In this document: positions 1-8,871 of the stretch, piece after piece
How the letters are laid out: every line of letters begins with the position of its first letter
Numbering within the stretch: the first letter of the stretch is position 1
Source of the DNA: Scytonema sp045865695
Lineage (GTDB): Bacteria > Cyanobacteriota > Cyanobacteriia > Cyanobacteriales > Nostocaceae
Assembly (NCBI RefSeq): GCF_045865695.1
Contig: NZ_BAACAP010000251.1
Coordinates: forward strand, 128,758 to 192,757
Direction of reading: 5' to 3'
Length of the DNA stretch: 64,000 nucleotides
The notes under the pieces: generated by a model
The model's input: only the letters and a program-made list of their open reading frames with translations
What the model was told of the DNA's origin: nothing
The model's database searches: none
Translations under genes and position numbers: made by a program

Positions 1-323
1 GACACAACTCGTGTTTGAGCTTGTAAGTCAGATTGAGGTTTGCTTGTCACTACAATCTCTACATCTTGACCTAGTGCATTCAAGAAGCGAAACAGGCGCA
101 CAGTCGAAAATTCTGATAATTTTCCCGTCATCAAAGCAGAAACCTTTGCTCGATCGATTCCTAAAAGTTCTGCTGCTTCAGCCTGCGTTATTTGTTGTGT
201 AGCAATAATGTTACTAATCTTACGTGCAAGTTCAGCTTTTACCAGCAATTCATCGGAGTTCTCTAAACCCAAATCGGCAAATACATTACCGCTACTTGCT
301 TGTACTTTAATTTCCTCAGTCAT
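1..323 (-). CDS. XRE-family HTH antitoxin-like regulator (cut by window edge)
   Basis: Reading left from the ATG at 321-323, an open frame of 107 codons reaches the window edge without a stop. A Shine-Dalgarno-like GGGAG lies about 10 bases before the start. The protein begins MTEEIKVQASSGN. Its central helix-turn-helix (TQQITQAEAAELLGIDRAKV, then SALMTGKLSEFSTVRLFRFL) is typical of the short XRE/HigA2-like regulators (COG5606) of type II toxin-antitoxin loci. Known members are about 95-110 aa, so it is nearly complete. No toxin gene lies upstream in the window; a HigB/RelE-like partner, if any, would be outside. It probably binds its own promoter. The family call is fairly secure; the TA role is inference. 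Confidence 0.75.
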   Translation of the reverse strand, partial: MTEEIKVQASSGNVFADLGLENSDELLVKAELARKISNIIATQQITQAEAAELLGIDRAKVSALMTGKLSEFSTVRLFRFLNALGQDVEIVVTSKPQSDLQAQTRVV

Positions 324-501
324 TCTTTTTCTCCCTGTTGGGTATGTAAGTGTAACCGACTAACAACGGTATGACATCCTTGAAGCGATCGCTTAGCCAT
401 AAATCTTATAGTTTTACCGTAGAAATTACTAAACTAGCGTTAAATTTATTGAGCAACAGCTAAACAGCGATCGGATTAAGTTAAAATTTGTTGCAAAATG
501 A

Positions 502-747
502 GGCTATTTTGCACAAGACAAGGAAGACAGAATAAGAGCGTGTTATCAGCATGCTTGTTTGCGATTCGTATCTAACGAACAAATGACTAATTCTTCATTG
601 CGAAAAAAATTTTCAATTTCCTCAGAGAATGCCTCGATTGCCTCACGTATTATCACAGACACAATAAAGGCGGGGTTGAGCAAACCTTACGATCCAAGTA
701 GTGAATCTAAAAAACACACAAAGTATGTCCTTTTTGGGCTTGACTAG
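502..747 (+). pseudogene. C-terminal remnant of an ATP-binding AlbA_2-type transcriptional regulator
   Basis: A frame open from 502 to the TAG at 745-747 gives 81 codons without a convincing start. It reads DRIRACYQHACLRFV, then SNEQMTNSSLRKKFSIS, and ends near KYVLFGLD. This resembles the C-terminal winged-helix tail of COG2865 proteins (AlbA_2/RecG-related putative transcriptional regulators), which usually end KYVPFW. The N-terminal AlbA_2 and ATPase parts are missing and a TGA lies just upstream at 499-501, so it is a decayed fragment. It lies next to repeats and an ISL3 element. The family match is from memory of the motif order and is moderately sure. Confidence 0.5.
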
Positions 748-896
748 CTTTTGAGCTTTGAGTTTTATTTGACGGTTATTTGACTGGCAAAATAGTCTGA
801 AGTTACAAAATCATCCTGTCGTTATTTAAAACCCCTATTGTATCTAGCTTTTGAGCTTTGAGTTTTATTTGACGGTTATTTGACTGGCAAAATAGT
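744..896. repeat. Two 53-bp direct repeats spaced exactly 100 bp
   Basis: Positions 744-796 and 844-896 carry the same 53 bases, starting CTAGCTTTTGAGCTTTGAG and ending GGCAAAATAGT. The first copy contains the end of the regulator remnant. The second ends exactly where the left terminal repeat of the ISL3 element starts (897). This looks like a local duplication connected with insertion or excision. Confidence 0.8.
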
Positions 897-962
897 GGTT
901 CTTGCGTACTTAGCGTGCTAAAATATTAATATTTGTTCTAATATTTTTGAGTAAAGCTAATT

Positions 963-2308
963 ATGAAAAGAATAATGACTCCACTCTTAAATTTGCCTGA
1001 AGTAGTAGTAGAATCAAGTGTGCAACAGGATAAAATCTTATTTTTATCAGTACATAAAAAGGTGAAAAGTGCTGTTTGTCCACATTGTGGTACAAGGTCG
1101 GAACATCTACACCAAAATAAAAAATATTTAGTCAAAGATTTACCAATGGGAGATAAAGAAGTAATACTAGATGTAAATAGACGAAGATTTAAATGCAAAA
1201 AATGTTGCAAAACATTTAGTGAGAAGTTAAATTTTGTAGGAACGAAAAAAACATATACACATCGATACGCGGAAAACATTGTTAAACAAGTGATTAATAG
1301 TAATGTAAGTAGTGTGTCTAGAAATAATGGCTTAACCAAAGAAGAATCAAGGTAATTGATCGAAGATGTAGCAAACAATGTGATGCCGATAGATTTAACA
1401 AATCTGAGAAGATTAGGAATAGACGAAATTAGTTTAGTTAAAGGACAAGGTAAATTTATTGTTGTGCTAGTAGATATAGATTCAGGAAAATTAATAGGAT
1501 TGGTAAAAGAAAGAAAACAAATTCAAATCGAAAAGACTATGAAACAGTGGGGAGAAGAAGTTCTTCTTCAAATAGAAGAAGTCAGTATTGATATGACAGG
1601 AAACTATAAATATTTAGTCGAGAAGATTTGTCCAAACGCTCTAATAACGGTAGATAGGTTCCATGTTACCAAGGTAATACATGAAGAGTTAAATCAAGTT
1701 AGAATAGCAGAAAAGAAAATAGCCTCAGAATTAAATGTGCCAGAGAGAGAGAAAGTATTTGAAAGTTTAAAAGGGAATAAATTTACAATCTTAAAAGCTG
1801 AAAATAAGCTGACGAGGATCAAGCTCTTAAAAAAAGGCGGAACCCTCAAGCCCCTAGATAAATCAAGGGGTAGGAGAGGATATCCTATAATAGGGTTCCG
1901 CCTTTTTTTCTTGCCCGGTGCGTGACAGAAAAGCAAAAAGAGAAATTAGATAAAATTAGAGAAGCTTCTCCTTTAATAGCAAGAATGCATTCATTGAAGG
2001 AAGAGTTTCACGATATATTTGATAAGAGCAAAGATTTAGGAACAGGAATGTTAAAACTAATCGATTGGTTAAAGTCAGCTGAACCTTATTATCAAAAAAG
2101 TGTCAAGACAATTAAACGGTGGTTTGGAGAAGTAGTAGGATATTTTGAAAGAAAAACAACGAAGGTCGTAGTAGAAGGAATCAATAATAAATTGAAGTTA
2201 ATAAAGCGGAGTGGATTTGGCTTTAGGAATTTTCACAATTTTGAAATTAGAGCTTTACTTTCTTGGCACTATGATATTGATTTAGCACGCGCTTTGTACG
2301 CAAGAACC
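963..2308 (+). pseudogene. ISL3-family transposase, interrupted by a nonsense codon and a 113-bp insertion
   Basis: The frame starts at ATG 963. The N-terminal zinc finger reads CPHCGTRSEHLHQ, followed by KCKKCCKTFSEKL. The DDE-type core contains GIDEISLVKGQGKF and VSIDMTGNYKYLVEK, then ALITVDRFHVTKVI, all typical of ISL3 (COG3464). An in-frame TAA lies at 1353-1355. At 1814-1926 a 113-bp insertion splits the gene; removing it restores the frame as NKLTEKQKEKLDKIREA. The C-terminal part (GFRNFHNFEIRALLSW) continues into the right terminal repeat. With these two lesions the enzyme cannot be made whole. Family call secure. Confidence 0.85.
1814..1926. mobile_element. Small hairpin insertion (MITE-like) nested in the ISL3 transposase
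   Basis: The sequence TGAC occurs at 1810-1813 and again at 1923-1926. Deleting 1814-1926 rejoins the transposase reading frame precisely, so this is a 109-bp insertion plus a 4-bp target duplication. The insert is nearly all hairpin: AAAAAAAGGCGGAACCCT near the left is matched by AGGGTTCCGCCTTTTTTT near the right, with a smaller CCCCT/AGGGG hairpin between them. It has no coding capacity, so it would be mobilised in trans. Confidence 0.75.
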
Positions 2309-2447
2309 GCCACTATTGGAATTGCAACCCTTGCTACATCGCGTGTACGATCGCGCTCGATTAGAACTCGCTATCGACTATAATACACCTTGCATTCCCA
2401 AGTTATCTAAAGAAGATGAGACTTGGCAGCGAAGTTTCATATCTTAA
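2309..2447 (+). pseudogene. C-terminal fragment of a DUF4058 family protein
   Basis: Immediately after the ISL3 right end, one frame reads PPLLELQPLLHRVYDRARLE, then LAIDYNTPCIPKLSKEDETW, and stops at TAA 2445-2447. This is the characteristic C-terminus of DUF4058 proteins (VYDRA..Y.L.IDY...P.PKLS..D..W), a family of unknown function common in cyanobacteria. The rest of the gene is absent to the left of the IS. It is therefore a truncated remnant. Confidence 0.6.
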
Positions 2448-2610
2448 AACACTCAATTATTGCGGGCATATTCAAAATGGTCAAGTTATTTTCTCCAAGG
2501 TTAACATAGCGGGAGTTAAGTAGAGCGCGTTAAAAGCCTTTGCCAAAATTTCACTTCAATAAGCGCGAATTCTTACTGGTGATATATTGCTAACTATCCT
2601 GGTACGTGAA

Positions 2611-4677
2611 ATGCTGGAAAAGGCAGAGGAAGCCTTAGAGTTACCTATGGAACCTGACTTAGAGCTGGATATGCAACTGCTTCGGCAACAGATTGCCAAA
2701 CTAACAGAGGCAAATGTTACCTTGCAAACCGAACTTGCTAAGTGTCGGCAAGCAGAAGTTGCGCTGCAAGGCAAGATAACACAAGCGTATCGAGAGCTTA
2801 ACAAGTTGAAAGGTGCCGAGCAACTAGCCCACCGACAAACAACAGTCTTAGTCCGCACGCTAGAAGAACTAGTCGAGAATCCAGATCTAGACAGATTTTT
2901 AGGTCAGGTAATGATTGCCATTGCTCAGCAGTTAAATGTCCCCATTACTAGTGTTTGGCTAGTAGATTCAGCCAAAGAAGTCGCTTACCTGTATATGATG
3001 TGCTACGAGGGGCAGATTCTAACTGGGGAACAGCAGTTGGGACATCCCAATGCAACGGTGCCAGATTCTATAGCTGACAGTGCTGCGTGGCAAACTGTCT
3101 ATTCAGCTCGTCGTCTGGTCATTCACAGTAACATCGCCAATAATCCTGTGTTTAAGCCATCACAACGCGAGTGGCTGATAGCTCACAGTATAAGTAAGCT
3201 GCTCTCAGTACCCCTACTACTCGGCTCGGAGACAATTGGCAAGTTGACTCTGGCTCTTAAAGACGGCAACTTTACAGCCGAATCGGTTAAGCTAAGCCAA
3301 GCACTGGCACACCAAGTCACGCTCGCCTTGCATATAAACCGCTTAGTTGAGCTAAGTCGGGAGACTGCCATTCTTCAAGAGCGAAATCGCTTAACCCAGG
3401 AGCGTGCAGCCGAGCTAGCAAAGGCAAACGAAGTGTTACAGGCTGAGATTACTGAACGCCACCGTGCCGAACAAGTGTCCCGAGGGCAGACAGAAACCCT
3501 GGTTAAGGTTCTCACAGTTCTGAATGCAGAGCCTGTCCTGAACGACAACTTTCTTGGCTATGTGCTGCAAGCAATTGCCGAACAGTTAGGCGAGTGTTCT
3601 GGCGGTGTCTGGCTGTACGACCAAATACAAGACAATACAGTATTGCATGTCAACTACGAGGATAGTCAGATCCAACCCGTAGCACAGACCTCTACTTGCG
3701 TCCCTTTATCACAAAATCCGCTTAGGAAGTGGGATGAAGAATATCTGCCGTTGCTACGGGAGAAAAAGATTTTGATCCACAAGGAACAGGATTTTACCCA
3801 ATCGTTTGCATACGCCCCTTACTGCACAAGCTTGGCAAAGCGGGGGATTAAGACAATTCTTATTGTTCCTCTTGTTTTCGCACAGACACTCTTAGGATAC
3901 CTTACCATACGCAGCAAGAAGCAGCGCGACTACAAGCTTGAGGAGTTGGAACTAGCTCGCGTGTTGGCGTATCAAGCTAGCTTAGCCATTCAGATCGCTC
4001 GGTTAGCCAAGCAAGCGCAAGAATCGGCAGTGCTGGAGGAACGCAATCGCATGGCGAGGGAGCTCCACGATAATTTAGCACAGGGCTTTACTGGTATTGT
4101 GGTACAGTTGGAAGGTGCTGAAAACGTCCTGACCAAGGCACCCCAGAAAGCGCAAATGCGCCTTAATCGGGCACGCCAGTTAGCCCGTGAAAGTCTCGCT
4201 GAGGTGCGCCGTTCAGTGCGGGCGTTACGTCCTCAAGCACTCGAAGCAAGCGATTTAGCACGTGCCTTGGTTAGCATCGCCGAAAGGATGACCCAGGACA
4301 CATCGGTTAAAGTGAGTTTTCAAGTGACTGGTACGTATGTTTTGTTACAGCCAAATGTAGAAGAAAATCTGCTACGCATATGTCAGGAAGCACTGACCAA
4401 TGTCTTAAAACATACTTGTGCCACCAATGTATGGATTGAGTTAGTCTATACTCGTCAAGAGGTCTGCCTGAGCGTGCATGATGATGGACAAGGCTTTGAC
4501 CTTGACTCGCAGCGGCAGGTAGGAAATTCTGAAGCAGAGAGTACTGGAGTCGGTTTCGGTCTAACTAGTATGCGCGAACGAGCTGAGTACGTTGGCGGAC
4601 GCTTGACCATAACTAGTAAGCTCGGTCAAGGAACAAAAGTTAGCGTTGCGATACCAGTTCTCCCAAATACCAAGTAA
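2611..4677 (+). CDS. Cytoplasmic GAF-GAF sensor histidine kinase, NarL/DesK (HisKA_3) type
   Basis: Product of 688 aa from the ATG at 2611; an in-frame TTG at 2587 would add eight residues. Order of domains: an N-terminal coiled coil (residues ~15-75), GAF domain 1 (~90-245), a coiled coil, GAF domain 2 (~290-460), then the dimerisation/phosphotransfer helix with ERNRMARELHDNLAQGFTGI (phospho-acceptor His486). The HATPase domain follows, with an N box (CQEALTNVLKHT), G1 (HDDGQGFD) and G2 (GVGFGLTSMRERA). No membrane segment is visible, so it should sense a soluble signal through the GAF domains. The response-regulator gene follows 61 bp downstream on the same strand, so the two almost certainly form a two-component pair. 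The ligand cannot be told from sequence. Confidence 0.9.
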   Translation: MLEKAEEALELPMEPDLELDMQLLRQQIAKLTEANVTLQTELAKCRQAEVALQGKITQAYRELNKLKGAEQLAHRQTTVLVRTLEELVENPDLDRFLGQVMIAIAQQLNVPITSVWLVDSAKEVAYLYMMCYEGQILTGEQQLGHPNATVPDSIADSAAWQTVYSARRLVIHSNIANNPVFKPSQREWLIAHSISKLLSVPLLLGSETIGKLTLALKDGNFTAESVKLSQALAHQVTLALHINRLVELSRETAILQERNRLTQERAAELAKANEVLQAEITERHRAEQVSRGQTETLVKVLTVLNAEPVLNDNFLGYVLQAIAEQLGECSGGVWLYDQIQDNTVLHVNYEDSQIQPVAQTSTCVPLSQNPLRKWDEEYLPLLREKKILIHKEQDFTQSFAYAPYCTSLAKRGIKTILIVPLVFAQTLLGYLTIRSKKQRDYKLEELELARVLAYQASLAIQIARLAKQAQESAVLEERNRMARELHDNLAQGFTGIVVQLEGAENVLTKAPQKAQMRLNRARQLARESLAEVRRSVRALRPQALEASDLARALVSIAERMTQDTSVKVSFQVTGTYVLLQPNVEENLLRICQEALTNVLKHTCATNVWIELVYTRQEVCLSVHDDGQGFDLDSQRQVGNSEAESTGVGFGLTSMRERAEYVGGRLTITSKLGQGTKVSVAIPVLPNTK

Positions 4678-4738
4678 GCGCGATCGCAAGCTGTCTGGCA
4701 ATTCCCAACTCTTCAATAGTTGAAACAAAGTAGTACAC

Positions 4739-5386
4739 ATGAGTGAAAAGGAACTGGTTCACAAAGAACAAATCCGTGTTCTGGTCGCAGACGATCACCC
4801 CGTTGTGCGCGAAGGTCTAGCTTGTATCATCGAAGACTCTAAGGATATGCTCGTTGCAGGCGTTGCCGCAAATGGACACGAAGCAGTGGAACTCTTCAGC
4901 CAGTATAAGCCTGATATTACTCTTATGGATCTGCGGATGCCACAAATGGAAGGTGTCGAAGCTATAACGCTCATCCGCCAACAATCAGCAAACGCCCGCA
5001 TTATTGTGCTGACGACTTACGATAGTGACGAAGATATTTACCGCGCCTTACGTGCTGGCGCGATGGCATATCTACTTAAAGACACATCGCGCCAAGAGTT
5101 GCTCAACACAATCCGTGCTGTACACGCAGGTCAGAAGCGCATCTCACCGGAGATGGCACTCAAATTGGTCGAGCGACTAAATAGCCCGGAACTCTCCGCC
5201 CGCGAGGTAGAGGTCTTACGCCTGATTGTCGCTGGTAAAAGCAACAGCGAAATCGGTACGACACTTTACATTACCGAAGGCACAGTTAAAACTCATGTCA
5301 AGACTATTTTAAAGAAGTTAGAAGCTAGCGATCGGACTTCTGCGGCAACCACGGCGCTCAAACGTGGTCTCGTGCGGCTGGATTGA
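4739..5386 (+). CDS. NarL/FixJ-family response regulator
   Basis: Product of 215 aa starting at ATG 4739. The receiver domain (residues ~12-130) has the acidic pair in VADDHPVVREGL and the phospho-acceptor Asp64 in TLMDLRMPQMEG. The conserved Thr and Lys of the receiver fold are in VLTTYDSDED and YLLKDTSRQEL. The C-terminal LuxR helix-turn-helix (~150-210) reads LSAREVEVLRLIVAGKSNSE, then TEGTVKTHVKTILKKL. It should bind DNA as a phosphorylated dimer. It is the cognate partner of the histidine kinase just upstream. The downstream redox genes are possible targets, but no operator was identified. Confidence 0.92.
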   Translation: MSEKELVHKEQIRVLVADDHPVVREGLACIIEDSKDMLVAGVAANGHEAVELFSQYKPDITLMDLRMPQMEGVEAITLIRQQSANARIIVLTTYDSDEDIYRALRAGAMAYLLKDTSRQELLNTIRAVHAGQKRISPEMALKLVERLNSPELSAREVEVLRLIVAGKSNSEIGTTLYITEGTVKTHVKTILKKLEASDRTSAATTALKRGLVRLD

Positions 5387-5460
5387 CATTTGCCTACTGC
5401 CTGGTTGTCAAAGAAGCGTTGAATCGTGCGAGTTGTGGTCTCGCGAACTGCCGTAATTGA

Positions 5461-7149
5461 CTATCCGTTCTGCTCACTTAAAAACTGATGTACCTGGCTG
5501 ATGATGATTGCCCCCTCACCCACCGCTGAGGCAACACGCTTCACAGAACCAGAGCGTACATCGCCAGCAGCGAAGATACCAGGAACACTGGTCTCCAGGA
5601 TCATCGGGTGTCTTTGTAATTTCCAGACTTCACGATCGATAAGCTGAACACCTGTACAAACAAAGCCTTTCTCATCCAGCGTCAAGCAGTTTTGCAACCA
5701 ATGGGTATTCGGAACTGCACCAATCATTAGAAAGACATAGCGAATATTATGCGTTTCGGTTGTATCAGTGCGGCTATTATGCCAAGTCACTTCTGCTAGA
5801 TGCCTATCACCGTTTAAGGCAGTGATTTCAGTCTGTGTATGTAGAGTGATTCGCTCCGAGGCGTTGATGCGATCGATTAAGTAATCAGACATACTCGCTT
5901 TCAGATTCTCACCGCGTACCAGCATATGAACGTGGCTGGCATAACCGGATAAGAAGACAGCCGCTTGTCCGGCTGAATTCCCACCTCCTACAACAATGAC
6001 TTGCTCGTTCTGGCAGAAACTTCCTTCCATCGCCGTTGCGGCATAATAAACCCCCGCATTGTCAAAGGGATGATCGAAATTCAGAGTTCGATACCGCGCA
6101 CCAGAGGCTACTACAACGGTTTTAGTCTGAATCTTTGTTTGATTATCTAACGTCAGGGTGAACGGTTGTCTTTGGCAATCAATATTGTTGACAGAAAAGG
6201 GAAGTGCAATGGTTGCGCCGAACTTCTGAGCCTGCACCTGTGCCCTTCCAGCCAGAGCCTGCCCAGAAATTCCAGTAGGGAAACCCAGATAGTTTTCAAT
6301 TTTTGAGCTAGTGCCAGCCTGTCCCCCTGGCGCTTCAGCCTCTATCACTACAGTATCTAAGGCTTCTGAAGCAGCATAAACAGCAGCGGAAAGCCCAGCA
6401 GGTCCACCACCAATAATAGCGACGTCATAGATATGGTCTGGTGGCAGTGTCTCGACTAAGCCAAGGCATTCAGCTAATTGTAAGTTAGAAGGATTGTACA
6501 ACAGCTCCTCGCCCAAGTGAATGTACACCACTGGGAAATTTTCTTCTTCAATGTCAACATCTTTCAAAAAAGCTGTTTCCTGGCAGGCAGTATCATAATC
6601 AAGTACCTCCAAAGGATAGCCGTTGCGGCGTAAAAATCTTTCAATTCGCAGCTTATCAGCAGATTCTTTCATCGCAATCAGCGTGACAGAGCCTTGTTGG
6701 TGGGAAATAAAGCCCATCCGACGGAGAATAAACGCTCGCATGACCAATTCACCGATATCCGGCTCAGCAGTCATCAGTTTGTGAAACTGCGGGCGATGAA
6801 AGCGCAATACACTCCCGTCCTCGCCCATACGACCGCCGACCAAAATTTGTCGGTCATTCAATAAATCTAATTCTCCAGTGAACTGATGTTCCCGGTGTAC
6901 AGTAAACACATTCAGCCCATCACGTCGATGCTCGTAAATCTCTATATTGCCCTGCAATACGATAAAAAAATCAACGCTACGTTGCCCTCGCTCAAACAGG
7001 ATAGTTCCTTTTGGCAAAAATTCTTCCTGACCGAGCAATCTGGCTCGCTGAATCTGCTCCTCTGTCAAGATGGGGAACGTTTGAGCAGTACGGACATAAG
7101 GATCTGTTGGATCGAATGGATTGGCTGGTCTATCAAAATTTGTTTCCAT
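5461..7149 (-). CDS. Thioredoxin-reductase-like flavoprotein with N-terminal cyclic-nucleotide-binding domain
   Basis: Product of 562 aa from the ATG at 7149, which has AGAAGA about 8 bases upstream; a TTG at 7167 is possible but less likely. An N-terminal CAP_ED fold (residues ~25-135) reads LPKGTILFERGQRSVDFFIV. A short thioredoxin-like spacer follows, then a low-molecular-weight TrxR module with the FAD motif AIIGGGPAGLSAAVYAA, GGQAGTSSKIENYLGF, the NADPH motif VVGGGNSAGQAAVFL, and the C-terminal FAD motif GIFAAGDVRSGSVKRVASAV. The CxxC that TrxB needs is missing: the place of YCATCDG is taken by YYAATAMEG. It therefore resembles TrxB in fold but should not reduce thioredoxin the usual way. 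It is convergent with the two-component genes. Confidence 0.88.
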   Translation of the reverse strand: METNFDRPANPFDPTDPYVRTAQTFPILTEEQIQRARLLGQEEFLPKGTILFERGQRSVDFFIVLQGNIEIYEHRRDGLNVFTVHREHQFTGELDLLNDRQILVGGRMGEDGSVLRFHRPQFHKLMTAEPDIGELVMRAFILRRMGFISHQQGSVTLIAMKESADKLRIERFLRRNGYPLEVLDYDTACQETAFLKDVDIEEENFPVVYIHLGEELLYNPSNLQLAECLGLVETLPPDHIYDVAIIGGGPAGLSAAVYAASEALDTVVIEAEAPGGQAGTSSKIENYLGFPTGISGQALAGRAQVQAQKFGATIALPFSVNNIDCQRQPFTLTLDNQTKIQTKTVVVASGARYRTLNFDHPFDNAGVYYAATAMEGSFCQNEQVIVVGGGNSAGQAAVFLSGYASHVHMLVRGENLKASMSDYLIDRINASERITLHTQTEITALNGDRHLAEVTWHNSRTDTTETHNIRYVFLMIGAVPNTHWLQNCLTLDEKGFVCTGVQLIDREVWKLQRHPMILETSVPGIFAAGDVRSGSVKRVASAVGEGAIIISQVHQFLSEQNG

Positions 7150-8101
7150 TGATAGGATTCTTCTCAATCACTTTTATTATAGATGAGGAAATGCTTAAGC
7201 AGAGGAGTAAGTGAACTGGAGTAATCCAGAGTAAAACGGAGTAATTCGTCTTACTGACTCCGCCATGACTCAACTTTGAACCAGTTTCAAAGTTACCCGT
7301 AAGGGTTGGTTTAGGTCTGCTTAGGAGTGATGACGCGCGGGAGATTAGCCAGTCTCAAGCGTCGGGCAAGGAACATGGCTGCGTCACACAGTGCAACACC
7401 AAAACCCATAAACACAAGCTCTTAAGCAGTGTCGAGGCAAACAATACCCCGCAAGGGAGCGCTCAAATGAGCAACAAGGTAAATTTGGGGTTCGGTTAAG
7501 TCCGATTAACCCCAAATTACTCCAAATAATTCCGAAATAATGAAACTTGGTAGCATGACGGGACGGATTTGATTGCCATCCTTAAGCGTCGTCTTGCTGA
7601 AATGTTTCAGGACATGACGAAACCGCATCGACGGTTCCAACAGCATTGTTTCCAATGGCATTCACCGAATCCAACCCCGATTGCTTCTACCTTCAGCCGG
7701 ATTTCGCCAGAACCAGGTTCAGCTACAGGATGTGTTTCATACTTCATTACCTCTGGTTCGCCAGTTCCGTAAATCCGAACGATCGTATTTTCTTTCATCT
7801 AAAAACCTTCGTGAGCGGGGAACATGAGCGTCTTTAGACCAAAAAGGAACCGCGACACGTGCCATTTTAATGGCAGTCCAAATATCTTAGAAAACATACG
7901 AGTAACCGTCCTTTTTATGAATATGCTTGCAATATTTATGACTGATTCCTTGAACTAATCCAGGGGTAGAAAGTACTCCTCCTTAAGAAGAGTCGTGCGG
8001 TTGCTCTTTAGAGGCAGCTGAATTTGCCATAAATGAGCGATGGCAAGAAAGAAACTTGTTTCTACTCTTAATAAATAGAGTTTGGTACAAGGTAGCAGGT
8101 A
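7150..8101. other. Intergenic stretch with hairpins and a gene remnant
   Basis: Apart from the dehydrogenase fragment listed separately, no gene is seen. Two structured pieces stand out. At 7327-7389, GTG-A-TGACGC pairs with GCGTCA-CAC and encloses a GAGA/TCTC hairpin (7341-7356). At 7482-7518, the 11-bp arms AATTTGGGGTT and AACCCCAAATT form a perfect hairpin with a 15-base loop. GGAGTAAT-like motifs recur around 7208-7245 and, inverted, near 7517-7526. These may belong to a non-coding RNA or to the end of a lost mobile element. No known RNA family was recognised. Confidence 0.4.
7607..7798 (-). pseudogene. N-terminal fragment of a zinc-type alcohol dehydrogenase / quinone oxidoreductase
   Basis: From ATG 7798 (AAGG upstream) the frame reads MKENTIVRIYGTGEPEVMKY, then THPVAEPGSGEIRLKVEAIG. 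This is the usual N-terminus of MDR-superfamily quinone oxidoreductases, where the gene continues with a GroES-like fold. After about 43 residues the similarity stops and the frame ends 20 codons later. The Rossmann domain is missing. It is one of several truncated oxidoreductase genes in this block. Confidence 0.6.
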
Positions 8102-8800
8102 ATGATTGAACTTCGACTAGCCCAGGAAAGAGGTCACACGCAGTTTGGCGGGCTGGACTCTTACCACACGTTTTCCTTCGGCTCCTATCACGATCCGCGC
8201 TACCTTGGTTTTCGCGATCTCCTAGCTCTCAATGAAGTTTGCGTGCAAACTGGCTGCGGTATCCCAGCACACGCTCACCAAGACGTAGAAATACTCCTCT
8301 ACGTTCTTAAAGGCAGTCTCGTGCATGAAGACAGCTTAGGCAACCATGCGCTCGTCCATACTGGTGACATAGAGTGCATGAGTGCTGGAACTGGCATCGC
8401 ACACTCCAAAGTTAATCTTTCTGCGACTGAACTCGTTCATCTGTTGCAAATTTGGCTCGTACCCGAACAAGAAGGATTGCCACCCTGTTACGAACACAAA
8501 ACATTTTCCTTTAAGGAACGACGCAACGTGCTACGCCTAGTCGCTTCCCAACATGGTCGCGATGGGTCTTTAACTATCCACCAAGATGCCTTGCTCTACC
8601 TCACCACCCTAGATAAGGAGCAACAAGCCGTCTATCACCTCAGCAGAAGCCGCCATGCCTGGATACAGGTGATGCGGGGGGAGGCGATGCTCAATGGTAC
8701 TCCAATTAAAGCAGGTGATGGTGCCGCAGTGCGTGACGAAGAACGACTGGCGATCGCTGCTATTAATACGGCGGAAGTGCTGTTATTGGAACTAGCTTGA
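8102..8800 (+). CDS. Pirin family protein (YhhW-like bicupin)
   Basis: Product of 232 aa, the standard length of the YhhW group. It is a double cupin. The first cupin has the metal-binding pattern IPAHAHQDVEILLYVLKGSL with histidines near 57, 59 and a later AHSKVN. GYHTFSFGSY-like residues in LDSYHTFSFGSYHDPRYLGF are a pirin hallmark. The second cupin (residues ~140-230) keeps the fold with fewer metal ligands. E. coli YhhW has quercetinase activity in vitro; the natural substrate is unknown, and many pirins respond to redox stress. It starts the plus-strand redox block. The SnoaL-like gene follows 71 bp later. Confidence 0.92.
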   Translation: MIELRLAQERGHTQFGGLDSYHTFSFGSYHDPRYLGFRDLLALNEVCVQTGCGIPAHAHQDVEILLYVLKGSLVHEDSLGNHALVHTGDIECMSAGTGIAHSKVNLSATELVHLLQIWLVPEQEGLPPCYEHKTFSFKERRNVLRLVASQHGRDGSLTIHQDALLYLTTLDKEQQAVYHLSRSRHAWIQVMRGEAMLNGTPIKAGDGAAVRDEERLAIAAINTAEVLLLELA

Positions 8801-8871
8801 TGAGGAAACAAGCCATAATGACCAAAAGCTACTCATCCTGATAAACAACTCATATATTAAGGAGATAAGCC

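Larger units (their letters stand above)
897..2308 (+). mobile_element. ISL3-family insertion sequence, inactive
   Basis: The element is bounded by imperfect inverted repeats: GGTTCTTGCGTACTTAGCG at the left (897) and, reverse complemented, GGTTCTTGCGTACAAAGCG at the right (ending 2308). It holds one transposase gene that is broken by a stop and by a nested insertion. No 8-bp target duplication is visible: the flanks are AAAATAGT and GCCACTAT. The right flank is the middle of a DUF4058 coding sequence and the left flank is not, so the locus has been rearranged. A short element with matching ends sits at 23048-23244. Confidence 0.8.

Noticed and set aside
938..1378. Antisense open frame of 146 codons
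   Set aside because: Fully overlaps the ISL3 transposase on the other strand, which has zinc-finger and catalytic motifs.
887..2320. Inverted AATAGTGG/CCACTATT flanks as a longer ISL3 terminal repeat
   Set aside because: The right part is coding sequence of the DUF4058 remnant and a 2-base offset is needed; probably chance.
2449..2475. End of a second Rieske/PaO-like gene (LDHFEYARNN on the minus strand)
   Set aside because: Similar to the last residues of the Rieske gene at 13734, but only about ten codons, too short to support a feature.
7300..7520. Group II intron or retron RNA
   Set aside because: No domain V hairpin and no reverse transcriptase gene nearby; only unspecific stems.
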